Shown here: positions 35,062 to 46,569 of the stretch, one piece after another
Layout: every line of letters starts with the position of its first letter
Numbering within the stretch: position 1 is the stretch's first letter
NCBI RefSeq assembly: GCF_964355755.1
Contig: NC_092677.1
Location: forward strand, 11,430,601 to 11,494,600
DNA from: Antedon mediterranea
Taxonomy: Eukaryota > Echinodermata > Crinoidea > Comatulida > Antedonidae
Direction: 5' to 3'
Length of the DNA: 64,000 nt
Program-made: the position numbers and the translations under genes
Notes under the pieces: model-generated
Told to the model about the DNA's origin: nothing
The model's input: the letters and a program-made list of their open reading frames with translations, nothing else
Databases searched by the model: none

Positions 35062-35130
35062 ATGTCAACAATAAGAATATCGGTGTTAACTTTATACAAA
35101 CATCTTCTAAGGGAATCAAAGAAATTTAGC
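35049..35130 (+). promoter_or_regulatory. Out-of-frame upstream ATG overlapping the LYRM4 start
   Basis: ATGCAGCAACATCATG: the first ATG lies 13 bases before the LYRM4 ATG in another frame and stays open for about 26 codons. If it is in the mRNA it would compete with the main start. The transcript start is unknown. Confidence 0.4.
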
Positions 35131-38100
35131 AGTTACAATTACAGGTTAGTAATTTGAAATATTTATGATGTAGGCCTAGGCCTAACTAACACATTTAAAT
35201 AAAAACATTATATTAACTAATTCAGGTTATAAATCGGCTAGGCTAGGCCAGCCAGGTCAGGTTGCTCCTGTCACGATAAATATGGTCCGGGGCCAAAATC
35301 GGTCCGGCCGGACCAGTTTTGGCTCTAAAATTGTGGCCAAAAGCAGTCCGCCACTGCCAAAATCGGTCCGGGCTTTTCTTCTGTCGATTTTAATTGAATT
35401 ACTAGGCCTATGATGCTGTTTTAAGTTGTTTATGGCTAGAAAAATATCCCATGATATATATTAGTAAGTTATCTTGTCGGATAAATACTATAAATAAATG
35501 TATTTTATCTAAAAACATGACTTGGGTGTTCACTCATATTTCGGCCTGCCACACACTCACATGAACGGGTATGAGACGCTGATATTGCCAGCTAGATTTT
35601 ATTTATGATTGAGGCCTTTTTCCTTCCTCAGCCTAATCAATATTGGATAATTGTTTTATAATAATTGTATTGAATTGATATATTTATTGATTAACCATAA
35701 ATAATTAATAAATTAAATTGTTTTTAACATCATGGGGAAACGAAGATGTTAAAAAAGAAAAAATGGATTAAAAACAGGCAGAGATACATATTGTATACAA
35801 AAAGCTTAACAATTAGTATTAATTATTGATGAGTTACTACTAATAATGATAATAAAAAAAACAGGCTTAATTTATAATTATTAATATTAAAATAACAAAT
35901 AAATCCCCGTAGTTTTCAATAATGACTAATCATGGCCTTTTTTTTTAATGATATATACATTATGACTCATTTTGCGCACCATATATTTGTAAGACCGGAC
36001 CATATTTGGCGGCCAAAAACAGTCCTACTGCCCGGACCGATTTTATCCAGGCCGGACCAGTTTTGGCGGCCAAAATTGGTCCGGCCGGACAGGTTTTGGC
36101 AGCCATAAATGGTCCCCCGGACTGATTTTGGCAGCCAAAACTGGTCCGCCGGACCGATTTTGGCCCGGACTGATTTTGGTGTGACACTCCCCATTTCCAA
36201 ATTAGAATTGGTAGAGGGCTAAGGAGAGGATGCTCACGCTAACCTGGTTATACTTCTACCACTAGGCCTAGACAAGACAGGCATTCGAGGCCTATACTAT
36301 CAACTAATTAGTAGGCTAGGGAGTGCCGCCTAACTAGTCTAATTAAAATGCAAACCTATGCAAGGCCTAGGCTAGGCCTAGTCCTAATTTAAATTTATTA
36401 TTAAATAAAAAAATAAGGAATTAAAGATGTATTGTCCCTTGAAACACAAAAAATGAAAAAAAAAAATATTCTAAATTTAAATTGGCCATATCAAAGTAAT
36501 ATTAACAAATTTACGTAATTAACAGGTAAATTAATTTGATTACATTTCTTCTGGAAAATCGTCACGAACGAAAGTAAACAAAGATTTCAAACCATGCGTA
36601 TGCATTATGCACACATCCACGTCAAACAGCGAAAATGGGACATTAAGTGTTCCGAGAGCCGTTTTCATTGTTTAAGTTAGCCGGAGCCTTTTTCGATTGG
36701 CTATAAATAGAAAGTTCCCGAGCATTTCGAGCGACGCGAGTTCTGACTTCCGTGTTTTATAGGCTGTCTAAATTTCCCTTTTAACGGATTTATATTAAAT
36801 TATATTGTTGTTTGATTTATTTCTGTTTATTAAGAACATTTATATTAAACAAAAACCACAACAATAGCAATTTTAGTTGATTATGGATTAATTGATTCGA
36901 ATTCTAAGATAAACGTCTAAGCCAAATGTAAACGTAAACAAAGCGAGTCATACGGCGAAAACAAAAAAGTGAAAACTAACTAATCTGTTAAAATAGCTAA
37001 CATTAATTTGCAATTTTTAAATGAAATTCTGAAAACGCTATAATATAGTCTTATATGCATTTTCAAAGATTTCCAAATATAAGCTTGGGGTTATTTTTCA
37101 AACAAATTTTATAAGGAGTTGAAGATAGTGTATTTTGAGCGAAAGTGCGGTGCGCGTAGGCCTAGGAAGACGCGGCAGGGCTGGAATACTCGTTTCCTTA
37201 GGCGACGAGAACGTCGGAAGATGCGCTCTATCACTGGGCTCTCGATTTTAGTTCTTGTTAAGTGGATGATGCAGAATCTTATAATATGGGCTTATAAATT
37301 TTAAAATAAAGTGCTGAACTTTCATTTTTCTTAAAATTATGAAGATTAGTGTGAAGTGAGGACTGTCTGCATGCCTGAACGGTTGACTTGGTAAAATACT
37401 GAAAAATCAGTAAATTAGTTAGGCCTAGCTAGGCTAATTAATTAATGTACAGTATATAATGTCATTATTTTTATGAATAGAGCTAAACCTACTAGTAGGC
37501 TTACTAGTAATCTCATAATAAATTTGTTAATGTCACCTGTCACTAACATATGATTGATTTAAGTACAGATGCTGAAAATGTTTACTTTTTATCGGAGCTA
37601 AAATGAAATTTCATGGTTCCCTGCTTTTTATTATAATAATGGAGCAATAAATGAAATACAAATACACACCAATTAACATTTTAATTTTTAATATTATCAC
37701 AAATTTTACCTTAAAAATCAGACAACAAGTTTTCTACATCAACTTAGCTAACATCTTTTGTACTAAGCCTAATCTTCGAAAAGATTTTCTTTACTGCAGT
37801 ACTGTAGGCCTATTACCATTATTTATTTGCCGATTTGAAATGTACATTTAAACTTTATTAAACTACTGCACAACAACCAAGCACCACTTGAACCTTTAAA
37901 TAAGTAAATTAGGCTAAGTTAAAGTTTTTAAAAAATAAAATGTCTTTTTGGCAGTACATCTATAGATATACATTATTACAGTATTAATAGTGCTTTTTCA
38001 CATTATATGCCAGAGCAATTAATATGACTCATAAGAAATTGTTGTTGATTTAATGCTATTTGTATTGAAGTATGTAGAACAATCCTCTGTGGTCTGTAAA

Positions 38101-39976
38101 AAAAAAACAACATTCAATTAATAATAATCATTATTTAATTAATTATATTTGTATATTTTACTTATTTTCTTAGGCCTATAAACAACGCGCGCCCGACAAT
38201 GAACACGCGCCAATAATGCACGCACTACCCCACTATAGGCTAAAGCCTGGCTCTCCTACTGTACTACTAGGCCTAGACTATATTGATTTATAAATAAAAA
38301 AAAAAGAGGCTTTGTAGAGTTTTATGATTAAAAACAGCTTTCCTATATATTATATGTTGCCCTTATTAATTTACAAAACCACATTTTTTATCTTATGGCG
38401 TAAAAAATGATTTTAGCTACAACCATGTGTTCCATTTTCAATAGTAAAATACCCAAGAAGGCACATGTTTAAGCAGCCATTAAAAAAAAATAAAAAATAA
38501 CCCCAACGAGATTTTTTTATTAACTACTATTGAAAAATCAAATATTCAGAAACTATAAAACCTACCTTCTCAAAAAATTGCGTTGTTTTATTACAGCCTC
38601 AACAAATTAGACGAAATTTTAACATTCGAATAGCCTAAAATTGTTTAAAAAACATCGGTGTAATTCACCCTTGTTTCACACAAATATAATGGGTTCGTCG
38701 ATTAAAAAACAATATCACGTGGTTCGTAGATGCCTTGTCAAAGGTTTTCATGAATTATTCATTAGTAAATAAAACCAAAAGTTCCAATTGGCCAGTTTGC
38801 AAAAACCTAAGATTTACTTTTCAAAACAAAGTTGCTTCCGGGTAATTTTCCACGCTGTCTCGTGTGCAAAAACGATTGGCTGCCGATAGAGGGCTCACTA
38901 CTTTTTGTCCCTGGTGAATCGAGTGTGTGCATGATGCTAATTAGGATTGTTTACAACTCGTCACGGTTAAGAAGGTGTTTTCACACAGATCGCGAGGAAG
39001 TTTTATGATTATGCATACAGACTAGCCAAACAAGCGCGTTGCATTATGAGTTATCAAAAACTTTTTTTTTCGAAATATTAAAAAAAAAAATTTGGGGGAA
39101 TTAGTCAAAGGGACAATACATCTTTAAATTCAGTTTAAATTAATTAATTCAGGCCTAGTCTGATTGATTAATATGATTCAGGCCTGATTTAATTAAATAT
39201 TATTAAGTAATATTATTACTAATTAGTTAATTTTACTATAAAATTGTTATCATTTAATTTGCTTTCTTTCATTTTACAGAACTTACGCTGTCAGGCGGAT
39301 AAGAAGTGCATTCCAAGAAAACAAGGATGAGGCCGATCCTGTAAAGATAAAACAGTTACTATGGAAAGGAAATGAAAATCTAAAAATGATAAAACGTCAG
39401 GTAAATTGATGATGGTAGACTGATCACTATAAATCAGTCATGATACATTATTAATTTTTAATCTCTATGAAAATAAATTTCAAATTGTTATTTAATCATA
39501 TAATTTATGTGAATCTTGAAGGTAATATTTATGTTCAGAATGTCTTAATTTATCAATATGTAATAAATTTATTAAATTTTATCACAATATTTGAATAAAC
39601 CACAACACAATGTTATATCACAATATATATCATTTTATCATTATTGTACCGAATCTCAATTTTTAATACTGAATAAAAAAAAATATCGTTTTAGGCTCTG
39701 TAATATAAATGTTCTCTGTATACTTTAATTGTTTTATCGTATTTAGATTTAAACACAATATCATAACATAACATATTTTCTATAATCTATTAACCTATTG
39801 ACCTCAGACTGTGTAATGTCATTTAAATATCCATTGTTTATCATATGTGCAATAAAAGTGAGCTGAAAAGAAAGAGAAAAAAACACATATTTCCATTTTT
39901 TAAACCACCTTTTTTGCAGGTTGTGATTAGTGAACTATATTCAGCACCAAAACTTGTGATCGAACAGTCAAAATGA
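35062..39976 (+). CDS. LYRM4: LYRM4 / ISD11, 3 coding exons, 86 aa
   Basis: Exons 35062-35144, 39280-39400, 39920-39976 join in phase (261 nt). ISD11 stabilises the cysteine desulfurase NFS1 with acyl carrier protein in mitochondrial iron-sulfur cluster assembly. It shows VLTLYKHLLRESKKFSSYNY, RTYAVRRIRSAFQENK and VVISELYSAPKLVIEQ, nearly colinear with the human protein (91 aa). The defining LYR tripeptide is LYK here, a conservative change. Intron 1 is 4.1 kb and contains two transposons. An upstream ATG at 35,049 opens an overlapping out-of-frame ORF. Confidence 0.96.
35269..36186. mobile_element. DNA transposon (unclassified) with GTCCGG subterminal arrays, 918 bp
   Basis: TGTCAC at the left and GTGACA at the right, each followed inward by ATGGTCCGG / CCGGACTGAT words. 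CTCC occurs just outside both ends (possible 4 bp duplication). The two subterminal zones (35,283-35,375 and 35,985-36,180) are arrays of GGTCCGGCCGGACCAGTTTT-type units in both orientations. The AT-rich centre has no transposase. Confidence 0.7.
36425..39123. mobile_element. Non-autonomous Kolobok-type element, 2.7 kb
   Basis: AGATGTATTGTCCCTTGAAA at the left and GTCAAAGGGACAATACATCT at the right, flanked by TTAA (36,421-36,424 and 39,124-39,127). Same terminal sequence as the 40,954-47,479 element. It contains no recognisable transposase; the small ORFs at 37,119 and 37,651 have no coding support. Lies in LYRM4 intron 1. Confidence 0.88.
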
Positions 39977-40953
39977 TGGCAAATGTAGAGATGATGAGAG
40001 TCGCAGTGTAAAGATGCAAATTAAAACTTAACAGCAATTATAAGACAGGAGAGCAATGCTGTAAACGTGATCTTCTACTCAATTAAAAAGAAGAATTACA
40101 GATACTATGCATTGCTTGTTGAATAAACAGTCGGTGCTTCTTTGAACACAGATTATTTAGGATGGAAACTACTGTATTAATAAATTATACTATACCATTA
40201 TAAATAGCTATTGATTTAATAAGTAATGAAGTTAGAGAAAATTGTGTTTACCTCATAGTTTTAAGTTTGCACAGGGTAGAGATAAGGCTATCAGTGTTGA
40301 TTGAATATAGTATTTGCTATCAGCATGGTTGACCATGCATTAATGTGCCGTATAAGCTGTTCTGTAGGTCCTTGCTTCTTTTTGGTACGGTTAATGGTAC
40401 ATTATTCTTCTAGTTGTTTTTTATTTGCATATATTTGCACTTTACATAAAAAATAATAAATTGCTTATGGTTGATTGTGCAGCAAGGATAGAGTGCAAAG
40501 TGCTGGGATGATGTCTAATGAAAATCTATGAAAACATACATTTGTAAAAATCTGTCTTATATATTTCGCTTCACCATGGTTTGTAGGTAGGACATTAAAC
40601 TACTTTATTTTGATTTATCTTTTGAATGAAACATGTTATGTATCTCAGTTCCACACATGTAAATTGATGGTTAATAAAGTTAATGATTATTCAAATATTT
40701 CTTTCTGTGATATTCTCTGTTGTGTTACTTGGTTTGTATTATTGCTGTTATTAAATGCTAACGTCATGTTTAATGTTATTTTAATACTTAATTGTTCGTT
40801 TTATGCAATTAATTTCATCAGGAAATACCGCTGAATAATGATTTTATAAAATATAAATAATGGAAAATTCTGAATTCAATTAAAGAACCTAGAACTAAGA
40901 AAATAAACTCTGATGGAAACTTTTATTCTAAAGCAAAACAAATTTTGATTTAA
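39977..40953. other. LYRM4 3' UTR and flank
   Basis: AT-rich; AATAAA near 40,121 and others. No gene seen up to the TTAA at 40,950. Confidence 0.45.
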
Positions 40954-41217
40954 GATGTATTGTCCCCCAACAACATGAAAAATAAATAATAAAGTTAATG
41001 ATCACTTCCGAAACCCAAAAATGTTTTCATGATGACAAAATAAACGGTTAAATTCAACCGAAAACCATTGGCTGGCAGTCAATTTGACTATTTTTGTGCT
41101 TTAACATACAGTTTTTTCTGGTAAATAATTTTTTTTAATTCAATTTTTGGTCAAAGAATGAAGGAAAAAATAATATTTTTTCCTCCATGGTCAAAGTGAC
41201 CTATTAAATTCATCATA

Positions 41218-41600
41218 AACAATACGTGTGACGTCACCGTCCTACTTGTTCAAACTTGTCTGTGTCCTGCCGCCAAACAAAGGAAGTTTTCATATCAACA
41301 ATACATGTGCCGTCATCTCCTATTGTCTAAAAAGTTGCCCCGCTAAACAAAGCAATTTCCGTACTTTTACTTGTCCAAACTTGTCTTGTGTCCATGTCGC
41401 CAAGCAAATTATCGTAAACAATACGTGTGACGTCATCTCCTATTGTCTAAAAACTTGCCCCGCAAAAAAAGCAATTTCCGTAGTTTACTTGTCCCAGGGA
41501 GATGTCCGAACTTGTCCTGGCGCCAAGCAAGCAAGTTATTGTCGTGAACAGACGGCATGTCCTATTGTCTAAAAAACTTGCCGGTGTCCTATCCTAACAG
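41218..41600 (+). repeat. Subterminal direct repeats, 4 degenerate units of 80-125 bp
   Basis: Units begin AACAATACGTGTGACGTCA (41,218; 41,299; 41,417; degenerate at 41,546) and share CTCCTATTGTCTAAAAACTT and GCAATTTCCGTA. They may be transposase-binding sites or a promoter array for the + strand ORF 330 bp away. Confidence 0.85.
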
Positions 41601-41907
41601 TCAAAACAAAGCAATTTTCCAAAAGAAATCAAATTTATTATTGTCTAGAGAATATTAAAGGAATGCAGTATTATTTCTTTTAAAATGTGTAGCATTGTAG
41701 ATATAATTCATATAAAACGAAGTGCGGTAAAAATTTTTTGAAATTTATTGTTGTTTAGAGTAAAATCGATTTTGAAGTGTAGATTTTTCAAAAAAACCGC
41801 GGATTCTCTATGAGCCGCCATGTTTAACACGAAAACGAGGTTGTGACGTCATTGGTTTGACAGAGAAAATCATCCAACTGTGAGACTGCCCGTAGAGCGT
41901 GGATGCC

Positions 41908-41915
41908 TATATATA
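41908..41915 (+). promoter_or_regulatory. TATA box of the P2X7-like ORF
   Basis: TATATATA 18 bp before the ATG at 41,933, so the 5' UTR would be very short unless the mRNA starts further up. Confidence 0.5.
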
Positions 41916-41932
41916 CACAGAGCTAAATTAAG

Positions 41933-42469
41933 ATGAATCACGGATTACAACCTTACCAATTAGAACCCAGAAGAAGAAGAAGAAGAAGAAGAGATGTGGA
42001 GGAAATAGAAGGTTTAGATAATATTGTCGCACATGAAGGAGAAGATATAGAATGGAGGAAAGTAAACAAGGAGGAATGGTGCCAATGCGGACGGTGTGAA
42101 TTGATGGACACTGCTGTGGAATGCCTTTGTTGTCGGGAAATTGAAAATGTACGAGCGAAGATGAACATAGGATCAGAAAACGAAATGGCATGCATTTTAG
42201 ACCATTTTGAATTCGAATTTGTATGTTTACATCCTGCAGTAATTAGAACTGCACTTGTTGCCCGGACAGACATTAGGCGAGACAGCATCGTTGACCCGAT
42301 CCCGAACGAAACATTTCGCCTTCAGGCGTACAGGCAGTTCACCTACTGGGTGCATGACCGCCTTGGTAAAGCCGTACGACGAGTCATCCCAGCCTGCGTC
42401 GTAAACAAAATCAGAAAGGACTTTCCTAGCATTGATGGAAATTATGTTGGATTTAAAGAAGTCGAATAA
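41933..42469 (+). CDS. P2X7 C-terminal (zinc/cysteine domain)-like protein, intronless, 178 aa
   Basis: Resembles only the cytoplasmic ballast/zinc domain of P2X7 receptors; no P2X channel part. It shows an arginine run (residues 13-20), the cysteine cluster EEWCQCGRC and VECLCCREI (C50, C52, C55, C64, C66, C67), a later CLHPAVIRTAL segment, and the family end PACVVNKIRKDF plus GNYVGF. In P2X7 these cysteines coordinate a dinuclear zinc site. It is a single open frame between the TIRs of the Kolobok-like element, convergent with the transposase, so most likely a transposon accessory gene. The molecular function of such stand-alone domains is not known to me. Confidence 0.85.
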   Translation: MNHGLQPYQLEPRRRRRRRRDVEEIEGLDNIVAHEGEDIEWRKVNKEEWCQCGRCELMDTAVECLCCREIENVRAKMNIGSENEMACILDHFEFEFVCLHPAVIRTALVARTDIRRDSIVDPIPNETFRLQAYRQFTYWVHDRLGKAVRRVIPACVVNKIRKDFPSIDGNYVGFKEVE

Positions 42470-43151
42470 ATCGAATGGTATCAAGATGTTAATTCATAAC
42501 ATTTAATTATCGAATGCATCAAATAGTAACATTTTTTATAGCTAGGCTATGCCTACCTAGTTAGGCTAAATAAAAGCCATTTCCTTGATTATAAATTTTG
42601 TAATAGACATTATTAATATACTGTAACAAGAAAGAAGGGCGATTTATTTTAATTCACTTAACAAGGGTATGTAAATAAAAATTAAAAGCAACAAACAGTA
42701 ACAAGTGTTTTCTGTTTATTATTTGTATGCAAGCATTGTATTAAAAGCTGTTCCAAAACAGGGAAGAATCAAATCCAATCAAAATGTAGTTATTTATCAT
42801 CTGGCCGGCCAAATATGTGAAATATAATTCGCGAATATAATTAGACGTATTTTGCAGAAAGTTACTGAGCGTCATCTTACAGCAATTGCACAACAACACA
42901 ATAATTATTATAATAAACATTTTTGCATCGGTAAAATTAGTTTATTCACTATTTTCAGAGAATTTCCTTCAATGCCTTTTTTTTATTAATTCAACCAAAA
43001 ACTATACACTAATAATTGCATCAAGAAAATATTTAAGAAATTGTATTTATAGTAATATAATATGTAAGGTTTCATCTTTAGCAGTTTAAAAAGATTTTTT
43101 TACAAAACAAAATAAGCATAAATTAGCTTTGTTGGTTTTAATGTAAACACA
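42470..43151. other. Spacer between the two convergent transposon genes
   Basis: AT-rich; should hold both polyadenylation sites (AATAAA-like words near 42,568 and elsewhere). No gene seen. Confidence 0.4.
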
Positions 43152-46100
43152 CTATGAAAGCAGAAACCTAGTTCTAAAATCTTCAATCGCATCTTCTTTC
43201 TCTGGTTTCTCAGAAGAAGCAATGTTTGTTGGAAGATCTGGTCTGTCTACATAACGTTGACCTAGAACTATAGCGCTATCTTCACGTCGGTCACACACCA
43301 TTTCCATCAGTCTCTTTCTAAATTCGAAGGTTTTGTCTACATAAATTTTCTTCAATACCCACTGCTTCTTGCGTTTGGGAAATGCCAGTCCAAATCGAAG
43401 AGTGCCTGTTAGGAAATGCACATAATTATTCCTCATTGTAAATATGTCTTTATAGATTACTAATCAACAAATTAAAGAAGCTTTTATAAAACTACTTACC
43501 TTCCTCAGTAGTTGCTTGCTGTCTACCAACATTCTCATTGTGGTCCATAATTGCCAATTGATGACGGGCTCTCATGCCTTCATAGCTGAAGTGTTCCCTC
43601 TTTGGACAATATTTTAACAACATCCCATGAAAAACCTCTAGCGATCCTGTAAGAAGGTTAAGCATTAATTTTATTATAAAAATTGTTATATTATAGTGTT
43701 TATTATTGTATGTTAAAGAATGTAGTATAGCAGGGCTTCTTTTGCCTTTAATTTATTCGAATGATCCCAGAGCAAAAATAGTACATTTCATATATCTTTT
43801 TACATACATACCTGTGTGTTTAAAAAGTGCCATCTTGTGCATATCTTTTAGTAATTTAGTGTTCATAACAACACCCCGAAGTGCATCATGAGCATCGCTA
43901 CCTGGTGTCAGCCATTCAATTTCATGCATGTCCTCCAATAGTGGGTCGTGACTGCACTTGTGGAATTTATCTGCACTAGCCCATTCATGGATGTTGCAGA
44001 CGTGCTGTAGTAAAGAAAGCCACTTGTCCTTAAGGTCCTAAAAGTGAAATATAGTATAAACTATTAAATGAAAACTATTAACATAAATGAATGTTAACAT
44101 AATAATCAATAAGAATGTACAACACATACTGTACTTCAATACAGTATACACAAACAAATCGTGATAAAAAAACAGCTTTAATATAACTTACAGCATAATC
44201 GCCATTGCAGGAAGCACAGCACCACCACAGATGATTTTTTATGGACGGTATCCAAAATCTAAGGTCTTCGCAACCTTTCTTCTTCGATTTTTCTCTAAGC
44301 TTCTTGGTGACGCTTTTAACAACATGAAAAATGTCAAACTCATGTTTTAATTCGGGGTAGTTCTTATTCATGTCACTTGCAATTTGGACATGTCTATCTG
44401 TAGTCACTCCCACGACATTTACATCTTCCTCTAGAAGGTAGTCAATTGCCCTTGTGAAACCGACTCGCTCCATATTTGTTGAAGCTTGGCCTGGCGCTTC
44501 CGATACTTGGACAAGCTCAAAATGAATAATGAGCTCACTATTCTCCTCCATCAGAGAATATCCCAAATACTTAGCACTATGGCCAGGCGTGTCACTGCGC
44601 CCATCCCCACCAACGAAAATATCTTGGTAGCGAAATGCATCTATCCATATACCATGGTTTTCATTGTACAGATCATTTATTACAGGGAAAAGGTAAGACC
44701 TCTGAATATTGTAAAAATGTTTTTCTGAAAGCATGTGTAGTTTCATAGTGGTTGCAATGTCAAACATTTTTTGGTATGTGCCACCTGAAAACAAAATCGA
44801 TGCCGCTAACTCAAGGTTTCCCTTTGCCATGTTTCGCACAAGTGGTTGTGATTTCCACCTTCCTCTGTGATTGTTGTGGCATGTCCATTCAAATACAATC
44901 ATTGTTCCCCGGTACAGTTTATGTATTTCTAATAGACTACCACACTCTTGGCATGTATTAAAAAGATGGTCCAATGACGACTCATAGACGAGGAAGACTC
45001 CATCACTCTTCTTTCTTTCAGCCGTATTAGTTTCAGAGTCACTATCAGAGCTGCTCGGTGAATATGAGCTATCAGAATCAACATCTGAAAAAGGCATGTT
45101 AGATAGAAAAAAATTATTTGATATTTTCAAGTACAAAAACCTCATCTTTTTTTTTAAAAACCATTCAAATCTTAGCTTTCTTGGTCATAAACAAATAAAT
45201 GTATTGTAAATGTGCCCATAGTTTTGAGTTGCAGAACAAATAGTAAACATAAAAAGAATAAATAGTACCTTCATCACTGTCATTATCAGAATTATCTACT
45301 TCTGAATCTTCTTCTTCTGGAACTTGTGGTATGTTTTGTGGGATGCTGGCTGTACTTGAGGCCGATGGACATTTGCGAGTTTTGGCTACAGACTTGGGCT
45401 TTTTTTTAAACAGCTTCACATAACTATGATCATGCTGGATCTTTAGTGGATCTGCGAAAGTGTCTGTCTGGAATGTACAATTGTAATATTTTGATAAAAA
45501 ATAGCATTTATATGTAACAATCATTGCATTCCATTATTTATTAAGAGCCTTATTTGTATACACTTACTTGTGTTGATGAGTTGACCTTAGTTACTTGTCC
45601 ACATTTACACCCTTCCGAAAACAAAATCTCTGGCTGAATTACTTCTACCGAATCTCTTGGTATTGATGTTTCATCTAATTCCACTTGGCCCATATCCAAA
45701 ACTTTCTGAAAATGAATGCATAAGTTAACCATAATCTGCATGTTAGACTTGATGAAGACATGAACAAAATACTCGATGTTACAAAAGCCAAGTGTAGCAC
45801 CTGATGATCCAAGAGTAATTTTTATCACCTTAACTCAACTTCATTCATGAAACAGTAAAATGTTGAAATTTATTTTATATCTACATATTTTCATTTCGTT
45901 TTGTGGGAAGATGTTATTTTTTAACATAACTAATTAACACCACTAGGCCTAGCTTTAAAATTAAGGGCAATCAACTCAGAATACACAAGCCGTCTAGGCC
46001 TACTCCTACTACGGCAGTGCTGGCTAAAGCAGCTAGCCGCCTAGTTTAGTTAGAGGAGAAGAAAGAGAAGGGCCTCTCGCCTATCTATAGGCCTAACTAG

Positions 46101-46569
46101 AGCCTGTTTATAGTTTAATAAATACACAGTATTTTAATTATAATTATCAACAGAGCCGCGCATTATTATTTATATTTTGCTGTAGATTTTCGTAGCTTAC
46201 CTTTTTAGGCCATCGCTTTTGTTCCATCAATTTTTGACGATCTTGTCTTCTTTTCGATGCTTCGCTGGCAGGTTTGATATGAGCAAGCTGTGTTGGTACA
46301 GCGTCCGGCTTTAATCGCCTTGTTGGTTTTCGACCGAGTGACACTTTCACAGAATTGTCTTCAAACATATCTTTCTCAAAATGTTCACTACACACTCGAG
46401 AATGTACATTTACATGAGGATTCTCTAACTTCAAAGATGCCACCCACTTACGAAGTAAATCTTTATTGTGCAAAGGCAATCGATGAAAGCTGACGTTAAC
46501 TTTGTTGGTAGATTTCCTGTCTTTCCTACTTGATGCATTACTGCAACCGAAAGCCATACAAAATACCAT
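43152..46569 (-). CDS. THAP-domain Kolobok-like transposase, 7 exons, 741 aa, intact
   Basis: Exons (minus): 46569-46201, 45705-45568, 45467-45269, 45084-44192, 44037-43812, 43646-43500, 43405-43152; 2226 nt with stop, all phases compatible. Residues 1-93 are a C2CH THAP DNA-binding domain (C4, C9, C60, H63; W42; terminal AVPT). An acidic/serine linker follows (EEEDSEVDNSDNDSDEG and SDSSYSPSSSDSDSE). The catalytic part has a CxxC...C knuckle (CQECGSLLEIHK), GGDGRSDTPGHSAKYLGYS with a probable first catalytic Asp near 396, VVGVTTDRHVQI with the second near 465, and FDIFHVVKSVTKKL. The third acidic residue is not certain. The start was chosen at MVFCMAFGC because upstream sequence reads as 5' UTR. 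It would cut and paste elements with the TGTATTGTCCC termini. Confidence 0.88.

Noticed and set aside
35960-36200. 75-77 aa minus-strand ORFs rich in GP(A/S)
   Set aside because: Frames through the GTCCGG array of a transposon end.
37119-37851. Small ORFs in the 2.7 kb TTAA element
   Set aside because: No domain, no splice support; the element appears non-coding.
41933-42469. Calling the + strand ORF a P2X7 receptor
   Set aside because: Only the C-terminal cysteine/zinc domain is present; there are no membrane helices and no P2X ectodomain.
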